64,000 nucleotides of DNA, taken from positions 62,001 to 126,000 of the forward strand of contig NZ_PSZM01000043.1 in assembly GCF_002964975.1 (NCBI RefSeq), given 5' to 3'. Position 1 is the stretch's first letter; every line of letters begins with the position of its first letter. A program made the position numbers and the translations under genes. Below the pieces are notes generated by a model. The model worked only from the letters and a program-made list of their open reading frames with translations, had not been told where the DNA came from and did not search any database. This DNA comes from Apibacter adventoris (GTDB taxonomy: Bacteria; Bacteroidota; Bacteroidia; Flavobacteriales; Weeksellaceae). This document shows, one piece after another, positions 39,093 through 48,863 of the stretch.

Positions 39093-40847
39093 ATGCAATC
39101 AATCAGAAACATCGCAATTATTGCCCACGTCGATCATGGAAAAACAACCTTAGTAGATAAAATAATTCAAGCATGCCATGTGGTAGAAAAAAATGAAGGA
39201 GATTTGATCTTAGACAATAATGATTTAGAGAGAGAAAGAGGAATTACAATTTTATCTAAAAATGTATCGGTAAATTATAAAGGAGTAAAAATCAACATAA
39301 TAGACACTCCAGGGCATGCTGATTTCGGAGGAGAAGTAGAACGGGTATTAAAAATGGCTGATGGAGTACTTTTACTTGTTGATGCATTTGAAGGACCAAT
39401 GCCTCAAACCCGTTTTGTTCTGAGCAAAGCTATAGAGTTAGGGCTTAAACCTATTGTAGTTATAAATAAAGTTGATAAAGAAAATTGCCAGCCTGAACAT
39501 GTTCATGATCAAGTGTTTGAATTAATGTTTAATTTAGATGCTACAGAAGAACAACTTGATTTTGAAACTGTATATGGCTCTTCTAAGCAAGGATGGATGT
39601 CAGGAGATTACAAACATCCTACCGATAATATAGATTACTTATTAGATAAAATTATAGAATTAATTCCTGAAGCGCCATATGTGGAAGGTACTCCCCAAAT
39701 GCAAATAACTTCATTGGACTTTTCTAGTTTTGTTGGAAAAATAGCTATTGGAAGAGTATACCGTGGAGATTTATATCCCGGCAAAGACTATACTCTTTGC
39801 CAAGAAGATGGAAAAAATAAAAAAATAAGAATTAAAGAACTACAAGTTTTTGAAGGTTTAGGTAGAAAATCTGTAGAATCCGTCCGAAGTGGAGATTTAT
39901 GCGCTGTAATTGGTGTAGAAGGCTTTGATATAGGAGATACAATCGCTGATATTAATACTCCTGAAGCCCTTCCTAGAATCTCTATTGATGAACCTACCAT
40001 GAGTATGCTATTTACTATTAATACTTCTCCTTTTTTTGGAAAAGAAGGCAAATATGTTACTTCCAGACACCTAAGAGATCGATTAATGAAAGAAACAGAA
40101 ATAAATTTAGCTCTTCGAGTAGAAGAAACCGACTCAGAAGATAAATTTAATGTTTTTGGAAGAGGTATTCTTCATTTATCCGTATTAATTGAAACAATGA
40201 GAAGAGAAGGTTATGAATTGCAGGTAGGACGTCCTAGGGTCACAATTAAAGAAATTGATGGAGTAAAACATGAACCTTTTGAACATTTGGTTATTGATGT
40301 ACCTGATTCTGTAGCAGGAAAAGCTATTGAATTAGTAACTCAAAGAAAAGGAGAATTAAAAATTATGGAACCAAAAGGAGATTTACAACATTTAGAATTT
40401 GACATTTCTTCCAGAGGTCTAATTGGATTAAGAAATTTACTCCTTACAGCTACTTCCGGTGAAGCTATTATTAATCACAGATTTAAAGATTTTGAACCTA
40501 TGAAAGATATAATTCCTCAAAGACAAAATGGATCTTTAGTCTCGTCTGAAACGGGTCAGGCTCTAGCTTATGCCATTGACAGATTACAAGATAGAGGAAA
40601 GTTTTTTATTGAACCAGGAGATCAAATCTATAAGGGACAAATTGTTGGTGAACATAGTAGAGATAACGACTTAGAAGTTAATCTTATTAAAGGAAAAAAG
40701 TTAACAAATGTAAGAGCATCCGGTACCGACCAAGCAGCCAAAATTTTTCCAAAAGTTGAATTTTCATTGGAAGAATCTATGGAATATATTAAAGATGATG
40801 AATATTTAGAAATAACCCCTAAAAGTCTACGAATGAGAAAAATATAA
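39093..40847 (+). CDS. typA: Translational GTPase TypA/BipA
   Basis: The 584-residue ribosome-associated GTPase has G1 [10 protein letters not shown], the RERGITI switch, G3 DTPGHADF and G4 NKVDK. Domains III and V of the EF-G type and the BipA-specific C-terminal domain ([19 protein letters not shown]) are present. It helps large-subunit assembly and stress or cold adaptation. The start at 39093 is chosen because the promoter lies between it and the upstream GTG, and because [16 protein letters not shown] fits the family. It converges with trxA. Confidence 0.96.
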   Translation: MQSIRNIAIIAHVDHGKTTLVDKIIQACHVVEKNEGDLILDNNDLERERGITILSKNVSVNYKGVKINIIDTPGHADFGGEVERVLKMADGVLLLVDAFEGPMPQTRFVLSKAIELGLKPIVVINKVDKENCQPEHVHDQVFELMFNLDATEEQLDFETVYGSSKQGWMSGDYKHPTDNIDYLLDKIIELIPEAPYVEGTPQMQITSLDFSSFVGKIAIGRVYRGDLYPGKDYTLCQEDGKNKKIRIKELQVFEGLGRKSVESVRSGDLCAVIGVEGFDIGDTIADINTPEALPRISIDEPTMSMLFTINTSPFFGKEGKYVTSRHLRDRLMKETEINLALRVEETDSEDKFNVFGRGILHLSVLIETMRREGYELQVGRPRVTIKEIDGVKHEPFEHLVIDVPDSVAGKAIELVTQRKGELKIMEPKGDLQHLEFDISSRGLIGLRNLLLTATSGEAIINHRFKDFEPMKDIIPQRQNGSLVSSETGQALAYAIDRLQDRGKFFIEPGDQIYKGQIVGEHSRDNDLEVNLIKGKKLTNVRASGTDQAAKIFPKVEFSLEESMEYIKDDEYLEITPKSLRMRKI

Positions 40848-40870
40848 TTTTTCATATAGATTATAATATA

Positions 40871-40905
40871 AAAAACACCTTAAATGATTAAGGTGTTTTT
40901 TTATT
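40871..40905. terminator. Bidirectional terminator of typA and trxA
   Basis: The 12-bp perfect stem (40871-40882 with 40889-40900, loop 6 nt) has A-rich and T-rich arms and lies between the convergent genes, so it can stop both. Confidence 0.8.
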
Positions 40906-40918
40906 ATCTATTACCTAC

Positions 40919-41236
40919 TTATAATAAAGATTGTAGTTTTTCAACTAACTTTTCTTTGGGCTGAACTCCTACAACTTTATCTACAACTTCTCCATTTTTA
41001 ATAAATAAAAGTGTAGGAATATTTCTAATTCCATATTCCACTGGAATTTCTTGGTTGGAGTCTATATCTAGTTTAACCACTTTTATTTTTCCCTTAAATT
41101 CTTCAGATAATTCCTCAACAATTGGAGATAAACTCCTACAAGGGCCACACCATTCTGCCCAAAAATCTACCAAAACCGGTGTATTGGAACTTAATACTTC
41201 TTCTTTGAAAGATTGATCAGTAATTTCTATTGCCAT
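40919..41236 (-). CDS. trxA: Thioredoxin
   Basis: The 105-residue cytoplasmic thioredoxin has the redox motif W29-C30-G31-P32-C33 and the cis-Pro in NIPT. It keeps protein disulphides reduced with thioredoxin reductase. The length and motif match classical TrxA; there is no signal peptide. It is monocistronic and convergent with typA. Confidence 0.96.
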   Translation of the reverse strand: MAIEITDQSFKEEVLSSNTPVLVDFWAEWCGPCRSLSPIVEELSEEFKGKIKVVKLDIDSNQEIPVEYGIRNIPTLLFIKNGEVVDKVVGVQPKEKLVEKLQSLL

Positions 41237-41521
41237 ATTTACTATATTATTTAAATTATTTTACTTTATTGGTATTATTAAAAAAAATTATAATAAACTC
41301 ACCATTTTCTTATTTTATATACATATCAAAAAATAAACAAATTATATTATAACACAAAAAACATAAGATTAATCCTAATTATATTTAATGAAAAAATATA
41401 AAATTAAACTTATTTTTACAAAATATGAAGTATTTCATATATAAGTTATAAACCACTAATTTTCATAAAAAAAATTTTATATTAAAAATATTATATAATT
41501 TTTTTTTTTAGAAAAAAAATG

Positions 41522-41529
41522 TATCTTTG
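41522..41529 (+). promoter_or_regulatory. Strong -7 element of a short orphan transcript
   Basis: TATCTTTG is a full match to TAnnTTTG and is followed by CACC, the same context as the typA promoter. It would start transcription near 41535. Confidence 0.6.
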
Positions 41530-41534
41530 CACCA

Positions 41535-41607
41535 ATAATTAGTTGTTCTTTAATAAAGTTTTTTAGTGTTAATTAAGCCCTTTCAAATATATTTTGAAAG
41601 GGTTTTT
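41535..41607 (+). ncRNA. Possible small RNA or orphan leader with boxA-like element
   Basis: A transcript from the -7 element at 41522 would run for about 70 nt to a strong intrinsic terminator (10-bp stem 41578-41587 with 41593-41602 and a T-run). It contains a boxA-like word, TGTTCTTTAATA at 41544-41555, resembling the NusB/NusE antitermination signal of ribosomal RNA leaders. No open reading frame of note is present. It may be an orphan leader left from an rRNA operon or a small regulatory RNA. The call rests only on signals. Confidence 0.4.
41578..41607 (+). terminator. Terminator of the orphan short transcript
   Basis: A 10-bp perfect stem (41578-41587 with 41593-41602, loop 5 nt), with GGG pairs at its base, is followed by TTTTT. 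It is one of the strongest terminators in the window although no coding gene precedes it. Confidence 0.8.
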
Positions 41608-41754
41608 AAATATCCACTACGCAAAGTACTCTTTTAATCTCTGTAAAAAACTATTGCAAAGGTATTTAAAAAGCTGTTATTAATAATCGAAAAAATAATT
41701 TTTTACTTATTTAATAATAAATATTATTTATTATTAATATTAAATGATAATTCA

Positions 41755-41762
41755 TAGTTTTG
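41755..41762 (+). promoter_or_regulatory. lipB -7 element, near-leaderless
   Basis: TAGTTTTG matches TAnnTTTG and ends 4 nt before the lipB ATG at 41767. Confidence 0.5.
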
Positions 41763-41766
41763 ATAA

Positions 41767-42480
41767 ATGAATTTACATAAAAACAAAATTGTTGAGTATA
41801 GAGATTTACATGAAATATCTTTTAATGAAGCTTGGGATATTCAGAATAAATTATTAGAATCCATTATCAATATTAAAATAAAAAACAAAAAAAATATTGA
41901 CGAAAAAAAGGATTTAACTCCAAACTATTTTTTATTTGTTTCCCATCCTCATATTTATACATTAGGAAAAAGTGGAAATTCAAACAATTTACTTATCAAT
42001 GAAAACAAACTTCTTGAAATTAATGCTAAATTTATAAAAACAAACCGAGGAGGAGATATTACTTATCATGGGCCCGGGCAAATAATTGGTTATCCTATCT
42101 TAGATTTAGAGAACTTTTTCACAGATATCCATAAGTATATGAGAAATTTGGAAGAAGTGATAATTAAAACTATCAGTGATTATGGTATAAAGGGAGAAAG
42201 GTCTTTGGGTGAAACTGGAGTTTGGATAGATACAGGTAAACCGTATGCAAGAAAAATATGTGCTATGGGGGTTAAAGCAAGCAGATGGGTAACTATGCAT
42301 GGCTTTGCTTTAAATGTAAATACAGATTTAAACTATTTCAATAATATTATTCCCTGTGGTATTAAAAATAAAGCTGTAACTTCAATTGAAAAAGAATTAG
42401 GTTATTCTATTGATATGAATGAAGTTAAAAATAAAGTAAGAAATTATTTTGCTGATGTTTTTGAATTAGAATGGAAATAA
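41767..42480 (+). CDS. lipB: Octanoyltransferase LipB
   Basis: The 237-residue enzyme moves octanoyl from acyl-carrier protein to lipoyl domains, the first step of lipoate synthesis. Motifs are GGDITYHGPGQIIGYPILDL, the lysine in CAMGVKASRWVTMHGFALNV, and the catalytic Cys in NNIIPCGI. It is a little longer than E. coli LipB because of an inserted Lys-rich loop (about residues 35-55). It lies on the plus strand before the efflux genes but is separated from them by the operator-like repeats. Confidence 0.94.
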   Translation: MNLHKNKIVEYRDLHEISFNEAWDIQNKLLESIINIKIKNKKNIDEKKDLTPNYFLFVSHPHIYTLGKSGNSNNLLINENKLLEINAKFIKTNRGGDITYHGPGQIIGYPILDLENFFTDIHKYMRNLEEVIIKTISDYGIKGERSLGETGVWIDTGKPYARKICAMGVKASRWVTMHGFALNVNTDLNYFNNIIPCGIKNKAVTSIEKELGYSIDMNEVKNKVRNYFADVFELEWK

Positions 42481-42486
42481 CTGTCC

Positions 42487-42528
42487 TTTTTAAGGTCTTT
42501 TTAAGTTCCTTTTAAAGATTTTTTTAAG
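42487..42528 (+). promoter_or_regulatory. Four phased direct repeats, probable response-regulator operator
   Basis: The word TTTTTAAG occurs at 42487, 42498 and 42521, with the variant TTTTAAAG at 42510. The ends of the repeats are 11, 12 and 11 bp apart, one helical turn. The array lies 40 bp before the ATG of the first efflux gene, near the expected -33 region. OmpR-type regulators bind such direct repeats, and the regulator encoded at 48181-48858 is the natural candidate. Confidence 0.55.
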
Positions 42529-42567
42529 CTTAATAATACATTTTTGTATATTGAAAATATATACAAT

Positions 42568-43839
42568 ATGCAAAAGTCATTATTTTGTTTTTCCCTTTTA
42601 TTGTTTGTTAATTTTTTTTACACACAGAATAAAAATCTGACTCTTGCTGATGCAGATGATCTACTGATCAAAAATAACCTATCTCTTTTAGCAGCTAGAT
42701 ATGAAGTAGATATGGCGGAAGCAAATAAAATTCAAGCAAGATTATTTGATAACCCTGATATTTCTTTTCAAGTTCCTGCTTATTCTAAAGATAAGGGGTG
42801 GTTTGATTTAAACGGAGATTACGAATTAACATTACAACAAGCTATTAAAATTGCAGGTAAAAAAAAATCAGGAGTTAACCTAGCTGAATCACAAAAACAA
42901 TTAGCAAATTGGCAATATGAGCTACTTGTTAAACAATTAATATATGCTGTTCACAATAGTTATTTTACCATTTATTATTTACAACAATCAATCAATAAAA
43001 CCAGTGTAGAAATAGAGAAAATTAAAACTATTATCGATGCTTTACAAGTACAATACAAAAAAGGAAATGTAACTCTTAACGAAGTTATAAGAATGACAGC
43101 ATCTTATAATTCCTTATCATCCGACGTACTTGAATTACAAAATACAATATCTGGCGAACAAAATAATTTAAGAACCTTATTATTAATAAAACCTGAATAT
43201 GAACTTACTCCAACACCTACTACCACCGAACTGAATAAATATTCTTTACAATTAATAAATCTGAATGATGCTATAGATAAATCTATGGCTCAACACCCCG
43301 AAATTAAAATAGCTGAAGCAGAAATTTACATGAATCAAATGCAATTAAAATATGAAAAAAAACAAGTTATTCCCGATTTGCAATTAGGTATAGGTTTTAG
43401 TAAAAACGGAGAATATGTTAAAAATGAAACTCTTGCTAATATAGGTTTTAGTATTCCTATTTTTAATAGAAATCAAGGAAATATAAAAAACGCAGAATAC
43501 AAAATAAAACAGTCAGAAATAGAAAAAAAGAATCAGGAAAATATCATATCTAATCAAATAAAATTATCATTTGAAAAAATTAAAGCTCTTGAAAACCGTT
43601 ATTCTCATTTAGATCCTGAATTTGAGAAGCAATTTGATTTTCTAATGACAAGTGTTTCTGACAATTACATGAAAAGAAACTTATCTTTACTAGAGTTTAC
43701 AGATCTTATAGAAACTTATCATGAACAAATAATACAACTAAACAATTTAAAACTTCAGAAACTACTGGCTTACGAAGAATTAAACTATAACACCGGTTAT
43801 GCTATTTTTAATAATAATGTTATAAAACCTATAAATTAA
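42568..43839 (+). CDS. Outer-membrane efflux protein (TolC/CusC-type)
   Basis: The 423-residue protein has a signal peptide (MQKSLFCFSLLLFVNFFYTQ) and two outer-membrane-factor repeats of long helices and beta strands, without a lipobox. It would form the outer-membrane channel of the RND system encoded by the next genes. I chose the ATG at 42568 to put the charge right before the hydrophobic core; the ATG at 42544 adds eight residues. Its stop overlaps the adaptor start by 1 nt. Confidence 0.9.
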   Translation: MQKSLFCFSLLLFVNFFYTQNKNLTLADADDLLIKNNLSLLAARYEVDMAEANKIQARLFDNPDISFQVPAYSKDKGWFDLNGDYELTLQQAIKIAGKKKSGVNLAESQKQLANWQYELLVKQLIYAVHNSYFTIYYLQQSINKTSVEIEKIKTIIDALQVQYKKGNVTLNEVIRMTASYNSLSSDVLELQNTISGEQNNLRTLLLIKPEYELTPTPTTTELNKYSLQLINLNDAIDKSMAQHPEIKIAEAEIYMNQMQLKYEKKQVIPDLQLGIGFSKNGEYVKNETLANIGFSIPIFNRNQGNIKNAEYKIKQSEIEKKNQENIISNQIKLSFEKIKALENRYSHLDPEFEKQFDFLMTSVSDNYMKRNLSLLEFTDLIETYHEQIIQLNNLKLQKLLAYEELNYNTGYAIFNNNVIKPIN

Positions 43840-44927
43840 TGATCTCTTTAAAAAAATACCTTATAGCTATCTCTTTTATATCAATATTATCCTGTACAAA
43901 TAAAAAGGAAATTGACGAAGATAATTCCGGATTCGTTCTTTCTAAAGAAATGTTAAATAAACTTGAATTTTCAACAGTTACTTATAGTCCGGTTATAAAT
44001 GAACTAAAAGTATTTGGTAAAGTAACTACAGATCCTGACAAAACAGTTGATGTATTTCCTGCCGTAGGAGGGAAAGTATCTATGGTGAATGGACAGTTAG
44101 GAGATTACGTCCAAAAAGGTCAAATACTTGCTGTGCTTAAAAGTACAGAAGTTGCCGGATATAGAAAAGATATGCTAGATGCTCAAGCAGATTTACTTGA
44201 AGCTCAAAAAAATTTGCAAGTAGCCTCAGACATGTTTAAAGGAAAATTGGCAACAGAAAAAGATGTAATTTCCGCAAAAAAAGATGTTGAAACAGCACAA
44301 GCTGAAATACAAAGAATCAAACAATTATATAATATTTATAATTTGGGTAGTAATAATACTTATTATGTAAAATCTCCTATTAGTGGATTTATTACAGCAA
44401 AAGATATCACGCCAGATATGTTAATAAGAAGTGATAGAGCTGAAAGTATTTTTACTGTATCTCAAATTAATAATGTATGGGTTATGGCTAACATCAGCGA
44501 AAGTAACATTAGCCAAATTAAATTAGGTTGTGAAGCAGATATACAAACTTTGAGTTATCCTGATAGAGTTATACAAGGAAACGTTGATAGAATATTCAAT
44601 ATTATTAATCCTGATACAAAATCTATGCAGGCTCGTATTCAGTTACCCAATCCTGGATATATACTCAAGCCTGAAATGAATGCTACAGTAACACTTAAAA
44701 TTAAAGAAGATCGTAATATGCTTACGATACCATCTAGTTCTATAATATTTGATAATGATAGAAATTATGTTTTAGTCTATTACAATAACAAACATATTGA
44801 AGTCACCCCTATAAATATATATGAGCAAAATGATAAAACAGCTTATATAGAAAGTGGACTTCAATCTGGTCAAAAGATAATTACAAAAAATGCTTTATTA
44901 ATATACCGAGCCCTTACAGGTAATTAG
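43839..44927 (+). CDS. RND efflux periplasmic adaptor (CusB/CzcB-type)
   Basis: The 362-residue protein has a lipoprotein signal (lipobox ILSC near residue 19). Hallmarks of the membrane-fusion family are a biotinyl-lipoyl domain (VFPAVGGKVSMVNGQLGDYVQKGQ), an alpha-helical hairpin (about 105-150), and the barrel part with VWVMANISESNISQI. It links the outer-membrane channel and the inner-membrane pump. It lacks a long His- or Met-rich N-terminal extension, so metal specificity is not evident. It is translationally coupled to the preceding gene. Confidence 0.92.
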   Translation: MISLKKYLIAISFISILSCTNKKEIDEDNSGFVLSKEMLNKLEFSTVTYSPVINELKVFGKVTTDPDKTVDVFPAVGGKVSMVNGQLGDYVQKGQILAVLKSTEVAGYRKDMLDAQADLLEAQKNLQVASDMFKGKLATEKDVISAKKDVETAQAEIQRIKQLYNIYNLGSNNTYYVKSPISGFITAKDITPDMLIRSDRAESIFTVSQINNVWVMANISESNISQIKLGCEADIQTLSYPDRVIQGNVDRIFNIINPDTKSMQARIQLPNPGYILKPEMNATVTLKIKEDRNMLTIPSSSIIFDNDRNYVLVYYNNKHIEVTPINIYEQNDKTAYIESGLQSGQKIITKNALLIYRALTGN

Positions 44928-44973
44928 TCATAATTTCAAATTTAATTACAAATTCATATTCAATTATCTTATT

Positions 44974-47900
44974 ATGAATAAATTCATCAAAGGAATTCTC
45001 ACTTTCTCATTAAAAAATAAATTCTTTACTTTTTTCTGGGTACTCATACTTATAATAGCAGGTATTATATGCTTTAAAAACACACCTATTGACGCATTCC
45101 CCGATGTTACTAACACACAAATAGTTATCATCACAAAATGGAATGGACGGAGTGCAGAAGAAGTAGAACGTTTTGTTACAACTCCTATTGAAGTAGCTAT
45201 GAATTCTGTACAAAAAAAAGCAAGCGTTCGTTCCGTAAGTATGTTTGGACTTTCTGTAATTAAGATAATTTTTAATGACAATGTAGATGATTTTTTTGCC
45301 AGACAACAGGTAAATAATCAACTTTCTACAATTGACTTCCCGGAAGGGGTATCTCCAGAAGTGCAACCTCCTTATGGTCCCACCGGAGAAATATATCGTT
45401 ATGTTCTCTCCAGTAAAACTGAAAATACCCGAGATCTACTAACATTACAAAATTGGGTACTTGACAGACAGTTACGTTCTGTTCCCGGAGTTGCTGATAT
45501 TAATGTATTTGGGGGACAAGATAAAATATATGAATTACACGTTGATCCCTCCAAACTTATTAAGTACGATTTATCTCCTTTAGAAGTGTATGAAGCTGTA
45601 AATGGAAGTAATCTAAATGTAGGTGGAGATATTATTGAAAAAAACGATCAGGCATTTGTTGTTAGAGGAGTAGGATTATTAGATAATAAAGAAGATATTA
45701 AAAATATTATTATTAAAAGTGAAAGCGGTAATCCCATATTAGTAAAAAATGTGGCTTCAGTAGTAGAAACCAGTATGCCTAGGGTTGGACAGGCTGGATA
45801 CCAAAACAAAAAAGAAAATCAGAATGATGTAGTAGAGGGTATTGTTGTTATGCGTAAAGGAGAGAACACTTCTGAAGTATTAAAAGCATTAAAACAAAAA
45901 ATCAGTGAAATAAAAAAAACAACAATTCCTGCAGATGTTCAAATGAAAACGGTTTATGATCGTGATAATCTAATGGACTATTGTATGCATACCGTATCTC
46001 ATAATTTAGTTGAAGGAATAGTATTAGTAACTGTGATTGTTTTTCTTTTTATGGGTGACTGGAGAACTACTATCATTGTATCAATCGTTATTCCTTTAGC
46101 CTTACTTTTTGCTTTTATATGTCTTAGAATAAAAGGAATGAGTGCTAATCTTATTTCTTTAGGGGCAATAGATTTTGGAATTATCATTGACGGAGCAGTC
46201 GTTATGGTAGAAGGAATATTCGTTACTTTAGATCATTTAGCTAAAAAAAGAGGAATAGAAACTTTTAATAAATTAAGTAAACTGGGATTAATAAGATCTA
46301 CGGGTACAGAACTTGGCAAAGCCGTTTTTTTCTCGAAACTTATTATTATTACAGCATTGATGCCCATATTTGCCTTTCAAAAAGTTGAAGGAAAAATGTT
46401 TTCTCCCCTAGCATGGACACTAGGATTCGCATTATTAGGTGCACTTATATTTACTCTTACATTAGTTCCTGTATTATCCTCAATTCTTTTAAATAAAAAT
46501 GTCAAAGAAAAACATACCTTTCTTGTAAGAATAATTAATAAATATATATTTTCTGCATTCAGATGGTGTTATCATTACCAAAAAAAGAGTATAACTATTG
46601 CTTTTATCATATTAATACTTACCTTATTTTCAACCCGATGGTTGGGTACAGAATTTTTACCTAAATTGAATGAGGGAGCTTTATGGGTTACTGCCGAAAT
46701 GCCAATGAGTACGAACCTTTCTGAATCCATGAAAATTACAGAAGCACTTAGGAATAAACTCTTAGAATTTCCGGAGGTAAATGAAGTTATATCCAATACT
46801 GGGAGATCTAATGACGGAACTGATCCTAACGGATTCAATTTCACTCAGTTTCAAGTAACATTAAAACCTAAATCTGAATGGAAACGTAAAATTTCATTAG
46901 ATGAACTTATAGATGATATGGACCATAGCCTTAAAGAATACCAAGGAATTGTTTATAATTATTCTCAGCCGGTTTCAGATAATGTTGCAGAAGCTGTTGC
47001 CGGATTTAAAGCAGAAAATGCTGTAAAAATATTTGGTCCTAATCAATATGTGCTAGATTCTTTAGCAAAAGCGTGTTATAATCAGATAAAAGATGTTCCG
47101 GGCATAAAAGATGCCGGAGTACTAAAAAATATAGGTCAGCCAGAAGTAAGCATAAAATTAGATGAACAAAAAATGGCTCTTTATGGCGTTACAAAAAAAG
47201 ATGCACAGGCTGTAATTGAAATGGCTATTGGTGGAAAAACCGCCACAGAAAAATTTGAAGGAGAAAAGAAATTTGATGTACGTATTCGCTATGATAAAAA
47301 TTATCGAAAAAATGAACAGGATTTTAAAAGACTTATGGTACCCACTATATCTGGATCTTTAATCCCTTTAAATGAGATTTCAAATATCAGCGCTCATACC
47401 GGACCCGCATTTGTATACAGAGATGATTTAAAAAGATTTATAGGTGTAAAGTTTTCTGTTCGTGATAGAGATTTAGGAAGCACCATTGCAGAAGCTCAGC
47501 AAAAAATCAATAAAAATATAAAATTGCCTAAAGGTTATTCATTTGGCTGGACAGGAGAATTTGAAAATCAGGTACGGGCTACACATCGTTTAGGTCAAGT
47601 TGTTCCTATTAGTTTATTAATTATATATTTTTTACTATTTATCATGTTTGGAAATGCAAAAGAAGCAGGAATTGTGCTATTGAATGTCCCTTTTGCTTTA
47701 ATTGGAGGAATATGGGCTTTATTTATTACCGGAACAAATTTCGGTATATCGGCTGGTGTGGGAATGATTGCTTTATTTGGTATCTGCGTTCAAAATGGAG
47801 TAATTCTCGTTTCGGTATTTAATAAACTATTAAAAGAAGGACATCATTTAATAGATGCAATAAAAGAAGGGGTAAAAAGTAGAATTCGTCCGGTAGTTAT

Positions 47901-48123
47901 GACTGCATTAATGGCCTCTATAGGATTAATGCCGGCAGCTACTTCACATGGTATCGGATCAGAAAATCAACGACCTCTTGCCATTGTAATAATAGGAGGA
48001 TTAGTTACCGCAACTTTCTTTACTCTTTTAGTTTTCCCTGTATTTTGTCATTGGTTTTATTCCGGAAGATTGAGAAAATTACAAGAACGAAAAGAACGTA
48101 AAAACACATTAAGAGGTTCGTAA
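44974..48123 (+). CDS. Heavy-metal-type RND efflux pump (CusA/CzcA family)
   Basis: The 1049-residue inner-membrane pump has twelve transmembrane helices in two halves. The heavy-metal RND signature DFGIIIDGAVVMVEG (about residues 399-413) holds the acidic proton-relay residues. Pore and docking domains are as in CusA and CzcA, with PFALIGGIWAL and RIRPVVMTALMASIGLMPAA in the second half. It uses proton flow to move metal ions, such as Cu, Ag, Co, Zn or Cd, across the envelope; the ion cannot be read from the sequence. It is third in the efflux operon. Confidence 0.93.
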   Translation: MNKFIKGILTFSLKNKFFTFFWVLILIIAGIICFKNTPIDAFPDVTNTQIVIITKWNGRSAEEVERFVTTPIEVAMNSVQKKASVRSVSMFGLSVIKIIFNDNVDDFFARQQVNNQLSTIDFPEGVSPEVQPPYGPTGEIYRYVLSSKTENTRDLLTLQNWVLDRQLRSVPGVADINVFGGQDKIYELHVDPSKLIKYDLSPLEVYEAVNGSNLNVGGDIIEKNDQAFVVRGVGLLDNKEDIKNIIIKSESGNPILVKNVASVVETSMPRVGQAGYQNKKENQNDVVEGIVVMRKGENTSEVLKALKQKISEIKKTTIPADVQMKTVYDRDNLMDYCMHTVSHNLVEGIVLVTVIVFLFMGDWRTTIIVSIVIPLALLFAFICLRIKGMSANLISLGAIDFGIIIDGAVVMVEGIFVTLDHLAKKRGIETFNKLSKLGLIRSTGTELGKAVFFSKLIIITALMPIFAFQKVEGKMFSPLAWTLGFALLGALIFTLTLVPVLSSILLNKNVKEKHTFLVRIINKYIFSAFRWCYHYQKKSITIAFIILILTLFSTRWLGTEFLPKLNEGALWVTAEMPMSTNLSESMKITEALRNKLLEFPEVNEVISNTGRSNDGTDPNGFNFTQFQVTLKPKSEWKRKISLDELIDDMDHSLKEYQGIVYNYSQPVSDNVAEAVAGFKAENAVKIFGPNQYVLDSLAKACYNQIKDVPGIKDAGVLKNIGQPEVSIKLDEQKMALYGVTKKDAQAVIEMAIGGKTATEKFEGEKKFDVRIRYDKNYRKNEQDFKRLMVPTISGSLIPLNEISNISAHTGPAFVYRDDLKRFIGVKFSVRDRDLGSTIAEAQQKINKNIKLPKGYSFGWTGEFENQVRATHRLGQVVPISLLIIYFLLFIMFGNAKEAGIVLLNVPFALIGGIWALFITGTNFGISAGVGMIALFGICVQNGVILVSVFNKLLKEGHHLIDAIKEGVKSRIRPVVMTALMASIGLMPAATSHGIGSENQRPLAIVIIGGLVTATFFTLLVFPVFCHWFYSGRLRKLQERKERKNTLRGS

Positions 48124-48153
48124 AATTAATCCCATAAAATATTTATATATTTT

Positions 48154-48161
48154 TAACTTTG
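48154..48161 (+). promoter_or_regulatory. -7 element before the two-component genes
   Basis: TAACTTTG, a full match to TAnnTTTG, lies 20 nt before the response-regulator ATG. The regulator pair can therefore be transcribed apart from the efflux genes. Confidence 0.5.
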
Positions 48162-48180
48162 TGAATAGGTTTATCCTAAA

Positions 48181-48858
48181 ATGAAAAAAATACTCATAAT
48201 TGAAGACGAAAAAAAATTATCTGATGTAATACATGATGAATTACATAAAAATGGATATTTTCCTTTTCAAGCATTTGATGGAGAACTAGGTCTCATAAGT
48301 TTTAGAAACCAAAAACCTGATCTGGTTCTACTAGATGTTAATTTGCCAAAAATCAATGGTTTTGATTTAATTAAAAGTTTTAGGGTTATCAATCCTAACG
48401 TTCCCATCATTATGCTTACAGCATTTGGAGATATAGATAGTAAAATGTTAGCTTTTGATAATGGAGCCGATGATTATCTGATAAAACCCATTGATTTTAA
48501 AGAATTAATTGCTAAAATAAAAATATTCTTACGTAGATCTTCTCAATTTCCCGTTGAAGATACTAAAATCCATTTCAAAGATGTGATAATTGATCTAGGT
48601 ACAAAATCTGTTATAAGAAATAATATCCATATAAATTTAACTCCAAAAGAGTTTGAACTCTTTTATTATTTAGTTAAAAAACAAGGAAGAGTAGCTTCTA
48701 AAGAAGAATTAGCAGATAATGTATGGGCAGAAAGATATGGAGTAACTCCTAATACAATTGAGGTTTATATAAACTTTTTAAGAAATAAAATAGACAAAGA
48801 ATTTAAAGATAAAATCATTCAAACAAAAGCAGGTTTCGGCTATTATATAGCAAGTTAA
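48181..48858 (+). CDS. OmpR-family response regulator
   Basis: The 225-residue protein has a receiver domain (phospho-acceptor Asp52 in LLDVNLP, acidic pair in IIEDE, conserved Lys in YLIKPIDF) and a winged-helix DNA-binding domain (NLTPKEFELFYYLVKKQGRVASKEEL to TKAGFGYYI). It resembles CusR/CzcR-type metal-response regulators. It has its own promoter, lies 5 bp before the kinase gene, and is the likely binder of the repeats at 42487-42528. Confidence 0.93.
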   Translation: MKKILIIEDEKKLSDVIHDELHKNGYFPFQAFDGELGLISFRNQKPDLVLLDVNLPKINGFDLIKSFRVINPNVPIIMLTAFGDIDSKMLAFDNGADDYLIKPIDFKELIAKIKIFLRRSSQFPVEDTKIHFKDVIIDLGTKSVIRNNIHINLTPKEFELFYYLVKKQGRVASKEELADNVWAERYGVTPNTIEVYINFLRNKIDKEFKDKIIQTKAGFGYYIAS

Positions 48859-48863
48859 TATTT

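Larger units (their letters stand above)
41237..41766. other. Intergenic region between trxA and lipB
   Basis: Most of this stretch is very AT-rich and without frames. It contains a compact promoter, boxA-like and terminator unit (41522-41607, listed separately) and the lipB promoter at its right end. Sequence at 41622-41680 is less AT-rich than its surroundings but shows no gene or RNA signature. Confidence 0.5.
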
